Positions 1 through 12,260 of a DNA stretch of 64,000 bases are shown here, piece by piece. Position 1 is the stretch's first letter. Each line of letters starts with the position of its first letter. A model generated the notes under the pieces. The model was not told the DNA's origin. It did no database searches and saw only the letters and a program-made list of their open reading frames with translations. Source of the stretch: Dactylis glomerata (taxonomy: Eukaryota > Streptophyta > Magnoliopsida > Poales > Poaceae); assembly GCA_007115705.1 (NCBI GenBank), contig QXEO01001827.1, positions 62,001-126,000 of the forward strand, in the 5' to 3' direction. The position numbers and the translations under genes are program-made.

Positions 1-3000
1 GGCGCTTTGAAGTCCATACCATCTATGGCTTCATCACCGTCGCTTTCCCCCACGTCGAAGAGCTCATCGGTGTTTGCACATTCCACAATAGCACATGCAC
101 GCTGGCAAAGCTTGACCAGGTCGATGTCGGTCAAGCCATCCTCACGGAGATGCTCCAGCTGGTCCAGTTTGATGCCCTAGTACCACGAGAGCACAAAGGA
201 CAAGGCCTGCTCAGAGCCAGCACGGGTTGTGGACTCCTTCTAGACGTCGACCCGGTTAGACACGAATGACATCCACACAAGGAGCCGGTCGACAGTGTCA
301 GGTTCCGCTTGCCCTGGCCATAGAGCCTGGAAGACGGAAGCAACAGCGCCGCGCAGCCGCGACCCCAAAGCAGCCACGGGCTGGAGCCGGCCTTTGATCG
401 AAGCCATCAACTCCTCCGTGGAGAGCTCAGCTTCGGGATTCTTATGGCAGACGATATGGTACTCTGCCCGGCACTCTTCTACCGCGGCTATCACAGCCTC
501 AGCAGAGTCGGGGAAGGCCTCTACAAGTGCGACAAGTAAGAAGGGAGATCACGCAAAGGAACGAAAGCAGAAAAGCAGAAGAAGGGATGCACCATGGAGA
601 GCATCCTCCAGCCCCTAGAGGCCAGCGTGGATCTTGCGGTCTCGCGCACGCCAGACGCCAAGCTCGGCATCATACTTATCATAGTCAGACTCCCGGAGAT
701 CAATTAACTCCCGGACCTTGGCGTCGCACTTCTCGTTCTCGACGTCTATCACCGTGCGAACCTCATCCACCTAGGCGTCATAATTTGCCGTGAGGATCTT
801 CTTATCCTCGGCCAACCATTGTTCAAACTCCTGCCGCAATGTCAACTCTGCTTCCTTGGCCTCCGCCAGCTCTGCCTCTAGTTCTTGGGCCCTTCCGGCT
901 TGAACCTGCAAGCCCTTGATATGCTCCTCATGCTCCTAATGAAGCTGGCTGACCTCATTGGCCGACACTGAGCTGGCAAGTCAAGCTTCGAGCGAGGAGA
1001 TGCGGGAGGCGGCGCCTGTGGGCGGAAAACGTTAAAGGCAAAGCAGCTGCAAAAGTGTGCGCTGAAGTTAGAAGAATCCAGGCTTACCTGATAGCCTCTC
1101 CAAGTCCTTCTTCAGGGCTTGATACTAGGACTTGCCGGTACGATACTTTGCCAGCAGCTTTTGGAAGACGCCAGCCCGAAGCTCGTTGATGCCCTAAGAA
1201 TACAGAGGAATGATTTTCAGTGAGAGTCAGTTCCAAGCCAGCTGCCTCTATAGCTACCTCAAAACTCGGGGGCTAGTAGGGGAGGAATCGGTCACAGAGC
1301 CACCGGCTCCAGCCCTCAGCCGACAGGTCATCTAGCCGGCGGGGCGCTGTAGCCAACAAAATAATTTGAAGCAAAGAACATGTTACTTACATTGACAATC
1401 ATCTTTGCCTCGACGAACTGGAGGCCAGCGTTTCCCAGTGACTCCTTGACATTGGCGAGCTGCTTGCTCAGTTCCGCCAAAGTCAAATTCCTGGCCCTGG
1501 AAGCATTATCCGCCCATTCCTTCTGAAGCTGGCTGGTAGAGCTTTGGCTACCAACGCCGGACCCGATCAAAGCCGTGAAGGTTTTTCCTCCCGAAGAGCT
1601 CTTAGCGGCCGCCCCAGGAGTAACGGAAGCTTCACCGCGGTTGCCCTCCTCTGTTCGAGCAGGGGGAGTTTGCTAAGAAACCTTCTTAGGGTCGGTGTCA
1701 GCTCCAGCGTGAGGAGGATTGGCGGCCTTGTCAACCTCCGTCTCAGGCACAGGCGTGCCAGTCTTCGTGCCTAGCGTAGGTGCAGCGTCGGAGGAAGCTC
1801 GCGCAGCTGTCTCTGGGGACTCTAGTGTCTCTACGCCAGCCCTGCCCCATCGCCTCTTCAACGGTCTCGCGCGGTTCTCCCTAGCCAGCTTGGCCAGAAG
1901 ATGCCTCAGCAGCGGCAATTTCTCGTGCCGCAGTCCTGTCGGTGGCGGTGCAAGGTGCGACGACTTCTGCCGCAGTAACCTCCTTGACGATGACCTCCTC
2001 CATCCGCACCGGTCTTGCGTCAGCTACGGCATCTGCGTCGGCGAGAGCATCCTCTACCGCTACCTCCTGGCGGGCAAGACCCATCGCGTCTTCCTTGACC
2101 CGGCGGGTCTCCTCCTGCGAGGCGCGGTCCTTTTCCTCGGCGCGACTCTCGTCGCCACCGTCGCCCCCCTGCACACCCTCTTGCTGCGTGAGAGGGCGGA
2201 GGCTGAAGGTTCAGTCCCCTCCGGCATCATCGTTAGGAAGGGATTCAGGAACCTGTCTATGGAGATGGAAGCCCTGCAAGAAAGATGGCCCACGTCAAGT
2301 GTGTCAAGGACGCGAGAGCAGGAAGTGGAAAGGAGGACGAAGGCGAGGAGCTTACACAGCCACCGCTATAGCCTGGCGCTTGACCACCTTCTTCGCCTTG
2401 GGAGGAAGCAGGTCCTTCACTGCTGGTTCATTCCTCTTCCATTTCTGAGCCGGCTCAAGCGGAGCCAGTTGAGTTCTCTTCTTGGGGGCAGCCGTCCCGC
2501 CTCCAGGTTTCTTCAAGGCGGCCGGCTTCAGAGCAGCCAGCAGCCGCTCTGGAGAATCTGGCGCGTCTACGACCAGAGAGATCTTACCTCCGGCAGCGGC
2601 CATGTGAAGAGTTGTTGCCCTGAGGGCAGCAGCCAGCTCTAGTTCATCATCATCTTCTTCGGACCAGTCTTTTAAGGAGGAGGGACATGGGGACTTACTC
2701 GAGTGGCTGAGGGATTCGCCCTGCTCCTCCAGCTCCTCGCTCCCGTCATCATCATGAGTGAGGCCTGAGCCCTCACGGGCGATGCTGGAGCCGTTGTCAT
2801 CATCTTCATCGTCGTCATCCCAGACGACCTTGTCGTTCGACTGCGCCTTGACGGCAATGAAGCCGGCCTGGTGCGTGGTTTGGTTCTCCGTGGTTTGCAG
2901 AGCAAACAAGTTCTGCTCAAGCCGGCAGGGCAACGCGTGCGAAGCTGGGTAGGAAGCTAGTCAACCAACCATCATCCTAAGGTTGGGGAAGTGAAAAGCT

Positions 3001-3427
3001 AAGCCGGGGAAACATACCTCCGCTATCTGGTTGTTGCGGTCATAAGGCTTCAAGCGCCACGCCCATTCGGCGAGAAGCTTGACTTCGGCGATCTTGTTCA
3101 CCTTTTGCGCCACCACTGTTGCTGATAGTGCCTTAGAGGAATGCCGGGTGGGATCTCTGTTGGATCCCAGGAAGCACATCTTGTGCGACTGGCGCTGGAG
3201 GGGTGACACGCGGGCGTCGAGGAAGGCCAGCAAGAGGTCCAACGGCTTCAGGCTGCCCTCCGCTTGCAGAGCGAAGATCCGCCGAAGGATGTTGGCCATG
3301 TCTGGGCCAGGGCCTGGCAGAGAGGTGCTCTAGTTGTCATGCTCACCAGGCCCTCCCGCATCAAAGGAAGGCAGATTGACATGGTCGACGTCCATCCCGA
3401 GGTTCTTCACATAGAAGAAGGAGCACT
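1..3427 (-). pseudogene. degenerate PF04195 (putative gypsy type transposon) protein gene, 3' part
   Basis: Read on the minus strand, pieces of one long protein run from 3427 down to 1. The part next to the CACTA junction has an FFYVKN motif, then a block at 3299-2961 (EWAWRLKPYDRNNQ), an acidic linker at 2933-2352 (runs of D and E), Ala/Glu-rich coiled-coil-like segments at 2174-1673 and 1570-1328, and a C-terminal block at 494-240 and below. Plausible introns are visible, for example donor GTAAGT near 1390 and an acceptor near 1192. The family (PF04195) is common in grass TE-rich DNA; its biochemical role is not known to me. Several in-frame stops and frame changes show it is dead. The N-terminal part was cut off by the CACTA insertion at 3427/3428 and lies outside the window. 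Confidence 0.6.
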
Positions 3428-3444
3428 CACTACTAGGAAAACCC
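3428..3444 (+). repeat. left terminal inverted repeat of CACTA element G
   Basis: The sequence CACTACTAGGAAAACCC matches the CACTACTAGRAAA type of end used by grass CACTA elements and bound by the transposase. The three bases before it (ACT) would be the target-site copy. The mate copy is outside the window. Confidence 0.75.
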
Positions 3445-3454
3445 TTATCCATGG

Positions 3455-3830
3455 GCCCAATATCTACGACGCACCATGTTTTGGTGCTCCACGGATAAGT
3501 ATCCGCGGCGCACCCCAAAATATGTGCCACATATTCCGCCTTATCCGTGGTGCACCAGACGTGAGATGCGCCATGCATATGTGGGCCCCAACAGGCACCA
3601 ACGCCGGGGGTGGCAGGCCCCCACATCCGTGGCGCATCATATTGCTGTGCGCCACGCATATCACATGTATCCGTTGCGCACCACAATTCTGTGTGCCACT
3701 GAGTTCTGTGGGCCATGCTTTGGAAAAGGTGGCAGGTCTATCCGTGGCGCACGGTTATGAGCTGCGCTACTGATACATGTGTTTGTGGCACACCAATATG
3801 ATGTGCGCCATGGGTATGTCATGCTACCTA
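3455..3830. repeat. subterminal repeats of CACTA element G
   Basis: A 10-12 bp motif close to TCCGTGGCGCAC and its complement occurs at least seven times in direct and inverted orientation, for example around 3480-3510, 3540-3560, 3625-3660, 3670-3690 and 3738-3755. In En/Spm-type elements such arrays bind the small TNPA-like protein. No ORF here is convincing; the open frames in both strands are by-products of the repeats. Confidence 0.7.
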
Positions 3831-4008
3831 CCATAAAGGTGGCATCTCCCCCTACGTACCACTCCAAACACCACACTTTCTCCCATAGATCTAGCTCTAG
3901 TTCCTCTTCCTCTCCACCCCATTTTCTTCAATTATTTCTCCATTTTAGGTCAGAAAAACCCTTTTAGGTTGGATGGATATGTAAAGGTTGACTTCCTCCT
4001 CCTCCCTC

Positions 4009-4934
4009 TGATGAGGACATCCCATCTATTGATACAACCGCTGCACCTACAGCGGAACACATACAAGGACCCATCACTCGAGCTCGTGCCAAGCAACTTA
4101 ACTATCAGGTACTTTCGTTTCTTGGAACTATTTCTCACATACATGAGAATATGATGCTGCCTAAATCAGATATGTTTGTTACTCTTAGGAATGATGGACC
4201 TAGCATGGATGAGAGGGACAAGCATTGGAGCATGATCGTGCATGGAGATGGCAGCAAGCGTTTGAGGATTGAAGAAGATGCCACGAGTGGAGATTTCAGA
4301 ACTTTGAAGCCACCATAATGAGGGATGAAGACTTGGACGAAATATACAAAGAGCTACTTCATAATTTCGTCCATAGATACATATGGTGCTGCGTCACTTC
4401 TATTTTTGGGCCAGGCCCATGTAATTTTCGCAGCAAATAAGACAGCCACTTTTAGGAGTCCGAATTTGAGGAGAAAAGGCCTGTTAGGGCTCCGTTCGAC
4501 CACCCTACCCAAGGCTGGTCGCACCCCTACCTTTTCCTCCTCAAATACCCCCCGTAGCCGTCATTAGAACGCGGATTTTGTTTAGACTAAAAGTTAGCCA
4601 TTGCTGTAACTACGAGCTCGACTTTTGAGGCCAATCGCCCAGAAGAAGACCGCCTATTCGGAATCCCACCTTTTGAATAAAGCATACATCTTTCATCCGC
4701 AATATCTTGATTGCTGTATTAGTTCTTACTTGTTCTCGATTTCAGGTAGGAATTAAGACCCTCGCTGGTCAGGCTGATCGTGCTTCCGCAAGATCAGTAA
4801 CTCCCGGAGATTGTCCTAGCAATTGCATTGGCGCACGAGCTTCGCACGTGTAGTCGGATCGTCAAGCACGAACTCCACCCACCAAATCGACATATCAAGA
4901 TCTCATCGAAAGATCGGACACCTTTGCCCTATCA
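4009..4934 (+). repeat. 5' LTR of element A
   Basis: It starts TGATGAGGACATCC and ends CCCTATCA. It contains a copy of the last 103 codons of pol (stop near 4318), an unused duplicate here. The 3' copy differs at about 4650, 4698, 4821, 4847, 4862 and 4917. Confidence 0.95.
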
Positions 4935-4936
4935 AG

Positions 4937-4946
4937 TGGTATCAGA
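4937..4946 (+). other. primer binding site of element A
   Basis: TGGTATCAGA, two bases after the 5' LTR, is complementary to the 3' end of plant initiator methionine tRNA and would prime minus-strand DNA synthesis. Confidence 0.9.
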
Positions 4947-6084
4947 TTTCAGGTTGCTCGGTGAGATTTACTGTTTTCGTAGTTTAGATTGCAACTGTGT
5001 TCATACCTATAAACCACGAAAAAGCCAAAAATACAGTTAGGATTTAGATCATCTCGTCCCATAAACCATCCGAGCCTTTGCATTGTCTTTTCAGTTTGCA
5101 TCGTTGAATTTGTGTCTGCATCCGCGTGTCGAGTTGCTGGTCTTAGTGTCTGTTCCTTTAGAGTTTCGAGTTCGGATCACCATAGTCCCGCCGCCGCCGC
5201 ACGCTTGCAGCCCCGCTCCACCATATCCTTTCACCACCACGCCATATACTTCCGCCACCGCCTTCACATAAGCTTTTGTTCATTCTTCCCAATTTCATCC
5301 GTGCCCTTTTCCAGAGTCCGTGAGTAGGTTTCGGTCGCCAGTCCAGAGGAAGAAGAAGAGCAAAAAAAAAAAAGTCAACTCCGCATCCAAGTCGGATTTT
5401 GACCGCTGGCTACTAGTGCAGTCCGAATTCAGTCTGAATTTTGACAGTTCCGTCAGTTTTTTTACGGTTTTCGACAGCAAACTTCAACAGGCCATAACTT
5501 TTGCATACGAACTCCGTTTTCGACGTGCGAGTACTCAAAATGTTGCTATCGAAAAGATCTATCTGACCACAACAACAAAGTACTCAGTTGTTGTGCGACA
5601 CTCAGAACTCCAAAAAAAGGGCGGGAAGGCCGAGTTTTTGCCCTCCGAAGTTTCAGACCTGAAAATTCCTACAGTTTTTCACTTATATCTTGCTTTTGAG
5701 CTGTTCCTTTCTGCTTGTTGGGCCACGCCGTGACTTTCTTAGTGTTCTCGGCTCGCGTCTCTAGCTCGGTATAGCCTAGGACTAGCACAGTACTACGGTT
5801 GAGCATTCTTTCAGCTTTGCATTGCTGTTTTGATACTTGCTTTTTTTTTGCTACCATATAAGCCATCCTACAGCTCCACATATTTCTGCACGTGCTTTGT
5901 ATCGACACCTGGTAATCGCTTGTGCAATTTTGGGAGTCGCTGTTCTTTGCTGGTTGCATATCACCTTCCTCCTGTTGGGTAAGAACTTGTAAGAGCTTTG
6001 TATACCGCTTGACGGATTACGCGTGATTCCACCATATTCTGTAGTGCATAGGTACATATATTTGTGCTTGCTTCCACGCTAACC
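4947..6084 (+). other. untranslated leader of element A
   Basis: About 1.1 kb between the primer site and the gag start. It holds an A-run near 5367 and short open frames without family resemblance. I see no gene in it; it would carry packaging and dimerisation signals, which I cannot locate by eye. Confidence 0.6.
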
Positions 6085-9000
6085 ATGACAGGAACCACGA
6101 AGGATGATGTTGATCCGGAGAAGATGACTAGTGCAGAGTTGCATGCCCACTTCACTCGGCTGTTGGTGGGCCGTGCACAAGATGTGGACACACGCTTGGG
6201 TGATGTTGATTCCAAGCTTTCTGATGCGATGGACAAGATGGCTGGTCTTGAGGCATCCTTCAACACCAAGCTCGACGCCCGGTTCCAGGAAGTCCTGGCC
6301 CGTTTACCACCACTGCCACGGCCGGGCATCCCTGTACCACGTGCTCGCCGCGTTCCTCTTACAGCTGCGACAGCTGCTGCGGCCGCTACGGAGGCGACCA
6401 CCCAGGATGGATATGCTGCTGACGAAGGGGAAAACGAGTTCGAAGATGAAAACGAGCTCGAGGAGGACGAGGTCCAACAACCTGCACCTGGCCGTCCGCG
6501 GCAATACAACCGCAACGCTCGTCCACCTCCGCGTCCGGTACGTGATGATGAACATGTGGCCAAACTGAAATTAAATATTCCACCATTTGAGGGTAGATAT
6601 AATCCTGATGCATATCTCACTTCGGAATTAGAGGTAGAGCAACGTTTTGCATGTTTACGCTACCCTGAGCATTTGCGTGTTAGTGCTGCTACATGTGAAT
6701 TTACAGATTTTGCTTCTATCTAGTGGTCTGAATATTGTAGAGTCAATCATGCTAATGTTCCTGCTACTTGGATTGGTCTAAAACATGCCATGCGTACTCG
6801 TTTTGTGCCTCCACATTATCAACGGGACTTGCTTAAAAAATTAACTCGTTTAGAACAAGGCAAAAATTCTGTACAAGAGTATTATCAAGAGTTACAAACA
6901 GGCATGATTCGTTGTGGTATTGTAGAAGATAATGAAGCTATGCTTGCACATTTCTTTGGTGGTTTAAATAAGGAGATTCAGCATATTTTAGACTATAAGG
7001 AGTACAATACTATTACTCGTTTATTTCACCTTGCTTGCAAAGCTGAACTTGAAGTGCAGGATCGTCAACCATCATGGAGAAGAGCTAATAATTCTGCAGG
7101 TCGTACTCCTTCATGGTCTGCGCGCCAATCAGCTCCACCTTCTCATGGGGATGTACCAGGTCCTTCCACCTCCAGGTATACCACGCCGCCATCAAGAACG
7201 CCACTTGCTCCTGCTCCTGCTCCATCACCATCTGCTGGTCCGACACGGAGTTCTTCTTCCATGGCCTCCACGGGGAAGACTCGCGATATTCAATGTCGCA
7301 AGTGTTTTGGGTTTGGTCACATCGAAAAAGAATGCAGAACCAAACGTGTGATGGTGGTACTTGAAGATGGCGAATATGACTCTGCAAGTGATTTTGATGA
7401 TGATACATTGGCACTTATTGCTGCACGTGATGGTGCCAATTCTGATTCTGACAAGGAGATGGAGGTAATGGGAGCTGAAACTGCTGATCAATACAAGAGT
7501 TTAGTTGCACAGCGTGTCTTGAGTGTGCAATTGAGCAAAGCTGAGCATGATCAACGCCACAACTTGTTTCAAACAAGAGGCGTTGTTAAGGAGAGAGCTA
7601 TCCGGATCATCATTGATGGAGGGAGTTGTAACAATCTGGCTAGTATTGATATGGTGGAGAAGCTTGCTCTACCCACACGACAACGACCTCATCCCTATTA
7701 CATTCAATGGTTTGAGAGCTCCCGTAAGCTCAAGGTAACAAGAACTGTACGCGTGCATTTTACTATTGGTACCTATTCAGATTTTGTTGATTGTGATGTT
7801 GTACCTATGCAAGCTTGTTCTTTGTTACTTGGTAGACCATGGCAATTTGATAGAGAATCTGTACATAATGGTAAAACAAATCAGTATTCTCTCACACATG
7901 CTGGCAAGAAAATTGGACTTAAACCCATGACTCCGGAACAAATTTTGAAAGATGATCTTGCTAGAGCTAGTAGATTAAAAAACGAGGACAAACATAAGAG
8001 TGAGAATCAGATTATTGCTGCAGATTTTGTACCCCCTAAGCATTCTTCTAAATCTGATTCTAACCATGCTACTGAAATTCGTTTGAAGAATCCTTGTTTA
8101 CTTGCTAGAAAATCTGATCTTGCTGAAATTGATGTCACTATTACTCCATGTTATGCCATTGTTTGCAAAGAAGTTCTGTTTTCATTTGAGGATATGCCTC
8201 CTTCTTTGCCACCTGCGGTTGCTAACCTTTTGCAGGAATACATGGACGTTTTTCCACAAGATGTTCCACCTGGACTTCCACCTATTCGTGGGATAGAACA
8301 CCAAATTGATTTGATTCCAGGAGCCTCGCTGCCCAACCGTGCGCCATATCGCACCAATCCTGAAGAAACAAAAGAGATACAACGACAAATTCAGAGTTTA
8401 TTGGACAAAGGTTATATTCGTGAGTCTCTTAGTCCATGCGCTGTTCCTATTATTTTAGTGCCTAAGAAAGATGGTTCTTCGCACATGTGTACTGATTGTC
8501 GAGCTATTAATAATATTACCATTCGATATCGTCACCCTATACCTCGTTTGGATGACATGCTAGATGAGTTGAGTGGTTCTATTATGTTCTCTAAAGTTGA
8601 TTTGCGTAGTGGTTACCACCAAATTCGTATGCAATTAGGAGATGAATGGAAAACAACTTTTAAAACTAAGTTCGGTTTATATGAGTGGTTAGTAATGCCG
8701 TTTGGTTTAACTAATGCACCTAGTACCTATATGAGACTGATGAACGAAGTTTTACGTGCTTTTATTGGTCGTTTTGTGGTGGTATATTTTGATGACATTC
8801 TCATATATAGCAAATCTTTAGAGGACCATTTGGATCATTTACGTGCTGTTTTCAATGCTTTACGTGATGCATGTCTGTATGGTAATCTTGAGAAGTGCAC
8901 CTTTTGCACAAACAGAGTTGCTTTTCTTGGTTATGTTGTTACAGAACAGGGAATTGAAGTTGATCCAGCCAAGATTGAAGCTATTGAGAATTGGCCGCAG

Positions 9001-11169
9001 CCCAAGACGGTCACACAAGTGAGGAGTTTTCTGGGTCTTGCTGGGTTTTATAGGCGCTTTGTCAAAGATTTTGGTTCTATTGCTGCGCCATTGAATGAGC
9101 TCACAAAGAAGGATGTGCCCTTTGTTTGGGGCGATGCACAACAAGAGGCCTTCATGATACTGAAAGATAAGTTAACACATGCTCCATTACTCCAACTTCC
9201 TGATTTTAATAAGACGTTTGAACTTGAATGTGATGCTAGTGGAATTGGTTTGGGAGGTGTGTTATTACAAGAGGGCAAACCTGTAGCATATTTTAGTGAA
9301 AAATTGAGTGGGCCTAGTCTGAACTATTCTACTTATGATAAAGAATTATATGCGCTGGTTCAGACATTAGAAACTTGGCAACATTATTTATGGCCTAAAG
9401 AATTTGTTATACATTCTGATCATGAATCTTTGAAGCATATTCGTAGTCAAGCAAAACTGAATCGTCGCCATGCAAAGTGGGTTGAATTTATTGAATCTTT
9501 TCCTTATGTTATCAAACACAAAAAGGGTAAAGATAATGTTATTGCTGATGCTTTGTCGCGCCGTTATACTATGTTATCTCAGCTTGACTTCAAAAATTTT
9601 GGGTTGGAAACTATAAAAGAACAATACTTGCATGATGCTGAATTTACAGATGTGTTGCAGAATTGTAGAGATGGTAGAACATGGAACAAATTCATCCTTA
9701 ATGATGGATTTGTGTTCCGTGCTAACAAACTATGCATCCCAGATGGTTCCGTTCGTCTTTTGTTGTTATAGGAGGCGCATAGAGGAGGATTAATGGGACA
9801 CTTTGGTGTCAAGAAGACGGAGGATGTTCTTGCTGCACACTTCTTTTGGCCACGCATGCGGCGAGATGTTGAGAGATTCGTGGCACGCTGCACTACTTGT
9901 CAAAAAGCTAAGTCTTGCCTTAATCCACATGGTTTATATATGCCTCTTCCTGTTCCTAGTGTTCCTTGGGAGGATATTTCGATGGACTTTGTTTTGGGAT
10001 TACCTCGTACACAGAAGGGGAGGGATAGTATTTTTGTTGTTGTGGATCGGTTTTCTAAGATGGCACACTTTATTCCTTGTCACAAGACCAATGATGCTGC
10101 GCACATTGCTGATTTGTTCTTTCGTGATATCGTTCGTTTGCATGGTGTGCCTAATACTATTGTTTCTGATCGTGATACTAAATTTCTTAGCCACTTTTGG
10201 AGATGTTTATGGGCTAAGTTGGGGACTAAATTGCTGTTTAGTACTACTTGTCATCCCCAAACTGATGGACAAACTGAAGTAGTTAATAGAACTTTATCTA
10301 CCATGTTGCGGGCTGTTTTAAAGAAGAACTTAAAATTGTGGGAAGAGTGTTTACCTCATATTGAATTTGCTTATAATCGTTCGCTGCATTCTACCACAAA
10401 GATGAGCCCTTTTCAGATTGTCTATGGTTTTGTTCCACGTGCACCTATTGATTTGTTGCCTTTACCATCTTCAGTGCAAAATAATTTTGATGCTACACAG
10501 CGTGCTGAATTGATTTTGAAATTGCATGCAACTACTAAAGACAATATAGAACGCATGAATGTTAAGTATAAAGTTGCTGGGGATAGAGGACGCAAGCATG
10601 TTGTGTTTGAGGTTGGAGATCTTGTTTGGTTGCATTTGCGCAAAGATCGTTTTCCTGATTTGCGCAAGTCTAAGTTAATGCCACGTGCTGATGGTCCTTT
10701 TAAGGTGATAGAGAAAATCAATGATAATGCATATAAACTTGAGCTTCCTGCAGATTTTGGTACGGTAAGTCCTACATTTAACATTGCAGATTTAAAGCCT
10801 TACTTCGGTGAAGAAGATGAGGTTGCGTCGAGGACGACTTCAATTCAAGAAGGGGAGCATGATGAGGACATCCCATCTATTGATACAACCGCTGCACCTA
10901 CAGCGGAACACATACAAGGACCCATCACTCGAGCTCGTGCCAAGCAACTTAACTATCAGGTACTTTCGTTTCTTGGAACTATTTCTCACATACATGAGAA
11001 TATGATGCTGCCTAAATCAGATATGTTTGTTACTCTTAGGAATGATGGACCTAGCATGGATGAGAGGGACAAGCATTGGAGCATGATCGTGCATGGAGAT
11101 GGCAGCAAGCGTTTGAGGATTGAAGAAGATGCCACGAGTGGAGATTTCAGAACTTTGAAGCCACCATAA
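6085..11169 (+). pseudogene. gag-pol: gag-pol polyprotein of element A, one frame with two in-frame TAG stops
   Basis: A single frame runs from ATG 6085 to the stop at 11167-11169, 1694 codons, with TAG at 6721-6723 (codon 213, inside gag) and 9769-9771 (codon 1229, between RNase H and integrase) and no frameshift. Domains in order: gag; CCHC zinc knuckle CRKCFGFGHIEKEC near residue 404; protease with DGGS near 510; reverse transcriptase with YFDDILIYS near 902; RNase H with ECDASG near 1050; integrase with HHCC zinc finger, then the catalytic Asp in MDFVLGLP near 1301, VSDRD, and TDGQTEVVNR; and a GPFKVIEK module. The tail with GPITRARAKQL lies inside the 3' LTR. The GTG-led extension upstream of ATG 6085 has no support. 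Neither stop lies at a gag/pol border, so they look like point mutations, not recoding sites. Confidence 0.92.
10847..10859 (+). other. polypurine tract of element A
   Basis: AAGAAGGGGAGCA directly abuts the 3' LTR and would prime plus-strand synthesis. It is also coding, being inside the pol frame. Confidence 0.85.
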
Positions 11170-11785
11170 TGAGGGATGAAGACTTGGACGAAATATACAA
11201 AGAGCTACTTCATAATTTCGTCCATAGATACATATGGTGCTGCGTCACTTCTATTTTTGGGCCAGGCCCATGTAATTTTCGCAGCAAATAAGACAGCCAC
11301 TTTTAGGAGTCCGAATTTGAGGAGAAAAGGCCTGTTAGGGCTCCGTTCGACCACCCTACCCAAGGCTGGTCGCACCCCTACCTTTTCCTCCTCAAATACC
11401 CCCCGTAGCCGTCATTAGAACGCGGATTTTGTTTAGACTAAAAGTTAGCCATTGCTGTAACTACGAGCTCGACTTTTGAGGCCAATCGCCTAGAAGAAGA
11501 CCGCCTATTCGGAATCCCACCTTTTGAATAAAGCATACATCTTTCATCCACAATATCTTGATTGCTGTATTAGTTCTTACTTGTTCTCGATTTCAGGTAG
11601 GAATTAAGACCCTCGCTGGTCAGGCTGATCGTGCTTCCGCAAGATCAGTAACTCCCGGAGATTGTCCTAGCGATTGCATTGGCGCACGAGCTTCGCACAT
11701 GTAGTCGGATCGTGAAGCACGAACTCCACCCACCAAATCGACATATCAAGATCTCATCGAAAGATCGAACACCTTTGCCCTATCA
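10860..11785 (+). repeat. 3' LTR of element A
   Basis: 926 bp, ends TG...CA, 920 of 926 positions equal to the 5' LTR. It encodes the C-terminal 103 residues of the polyprotein, including GPITRARAKQL and an MLPKS motif, then carries the promoter and polyadenylation region. The target duplication CCCTC follows it. Confidence 0.95.
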
Positions 11786-12260
11786 CCCTCCCACATCTAG
11801 CTCTACTCCTCCCACTAAAGCACTACCTAGCTAGCAATATAGTACATATCTTGTCTCCTTCAAGTTTGGCTCCCTGCTCACGGGTTCGTCGGTAACTTGT
11901 ATAATAGGTGAGTAAATGGTTGGATGAAAACATGCATGCTTGCTTCCTTGTGGCGGCCGGCGCGGCACACGTTGGCGGTGTATGTGTGATATGGCATATG
12001 TGTTTTGTATGTGATCAAGAGGGGCTTTGTCATCGTTGCTCGGACGATGTATGATATGTTTGCATGCATGCTTGTGTATGCTTTGCGCAGGTACTGGTGT
12101 GGTGCATGGATGTTTGCCGAAATGTTGATTAATTTTTGTTTCGGTAAACTTTTGCACTACCCATATGTCCTATTTATAGGGAAGGTCATGCCAAATTTTT
12201 CTGACGATGACCATAAATTATTCTAAATATTCTCATTTGCTCCATATCATGCAGGCAACG
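11786..12260 (+). other. CACTA G sequence: target copy, leader and probable intron before the transposase gene
   Basis: Non-coding stretch continuing from 4008. A splice donor-like ATAGGTGAGTAAA lies near 11905 and an acceptor-like ATCATGCAG ends at 12254, just before ATG 12261, so an intron in the transposase leader is likely. No other feature seen. Confidence 0.5.

Larger units (their letters stand above)
4009..11785 (+). mobile_element. LTR retrotransposon A, Ty3/gypsy, CRM-clade-like, near-intact and young
   Basis: A complete element of 7777 bp with two 926-bp LTRs, TG...CA ends and an exact 5-bp target duplication CCCTC at 4004-4008 and 11786-11790. It has a primer site for initiator Met tRNA, one long gag-pol frame and a purine tract before the 3' LTR. 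The LTRs differ at 6 positions by my line-by-line comparison (0.65 %), which at 1.3e-8 substitutions per site per year is about 0.25 million years. The pol frame continues 103 codons into the 3' LTR, a CRM-clade trait. It interrupts the leader region of the CACTA transposase gene. Confidence 0.93.

Noticed and set aside
1719..2642. 307-codon plus-strand ORF
   Set aside because: Low-complexity shadow of the minus-strand PF04195-type gene, which carries the recognisable motifs.
3330..3773. Repeats at 3455-3830 as a CRISPR array or a coding region
   Set aside because: Irregular spacing, both orientations and no unique spacers; they are CACTA subterminal repeats of a plant genome.
6721..6723. 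TAG inside gag-pol of A as a programmed readthrough site
   Set aside because: It lies at codon 213 in the middle of gag, not at the gag/pol border, and B has its stops elsewhere. Point mutation is simpler.
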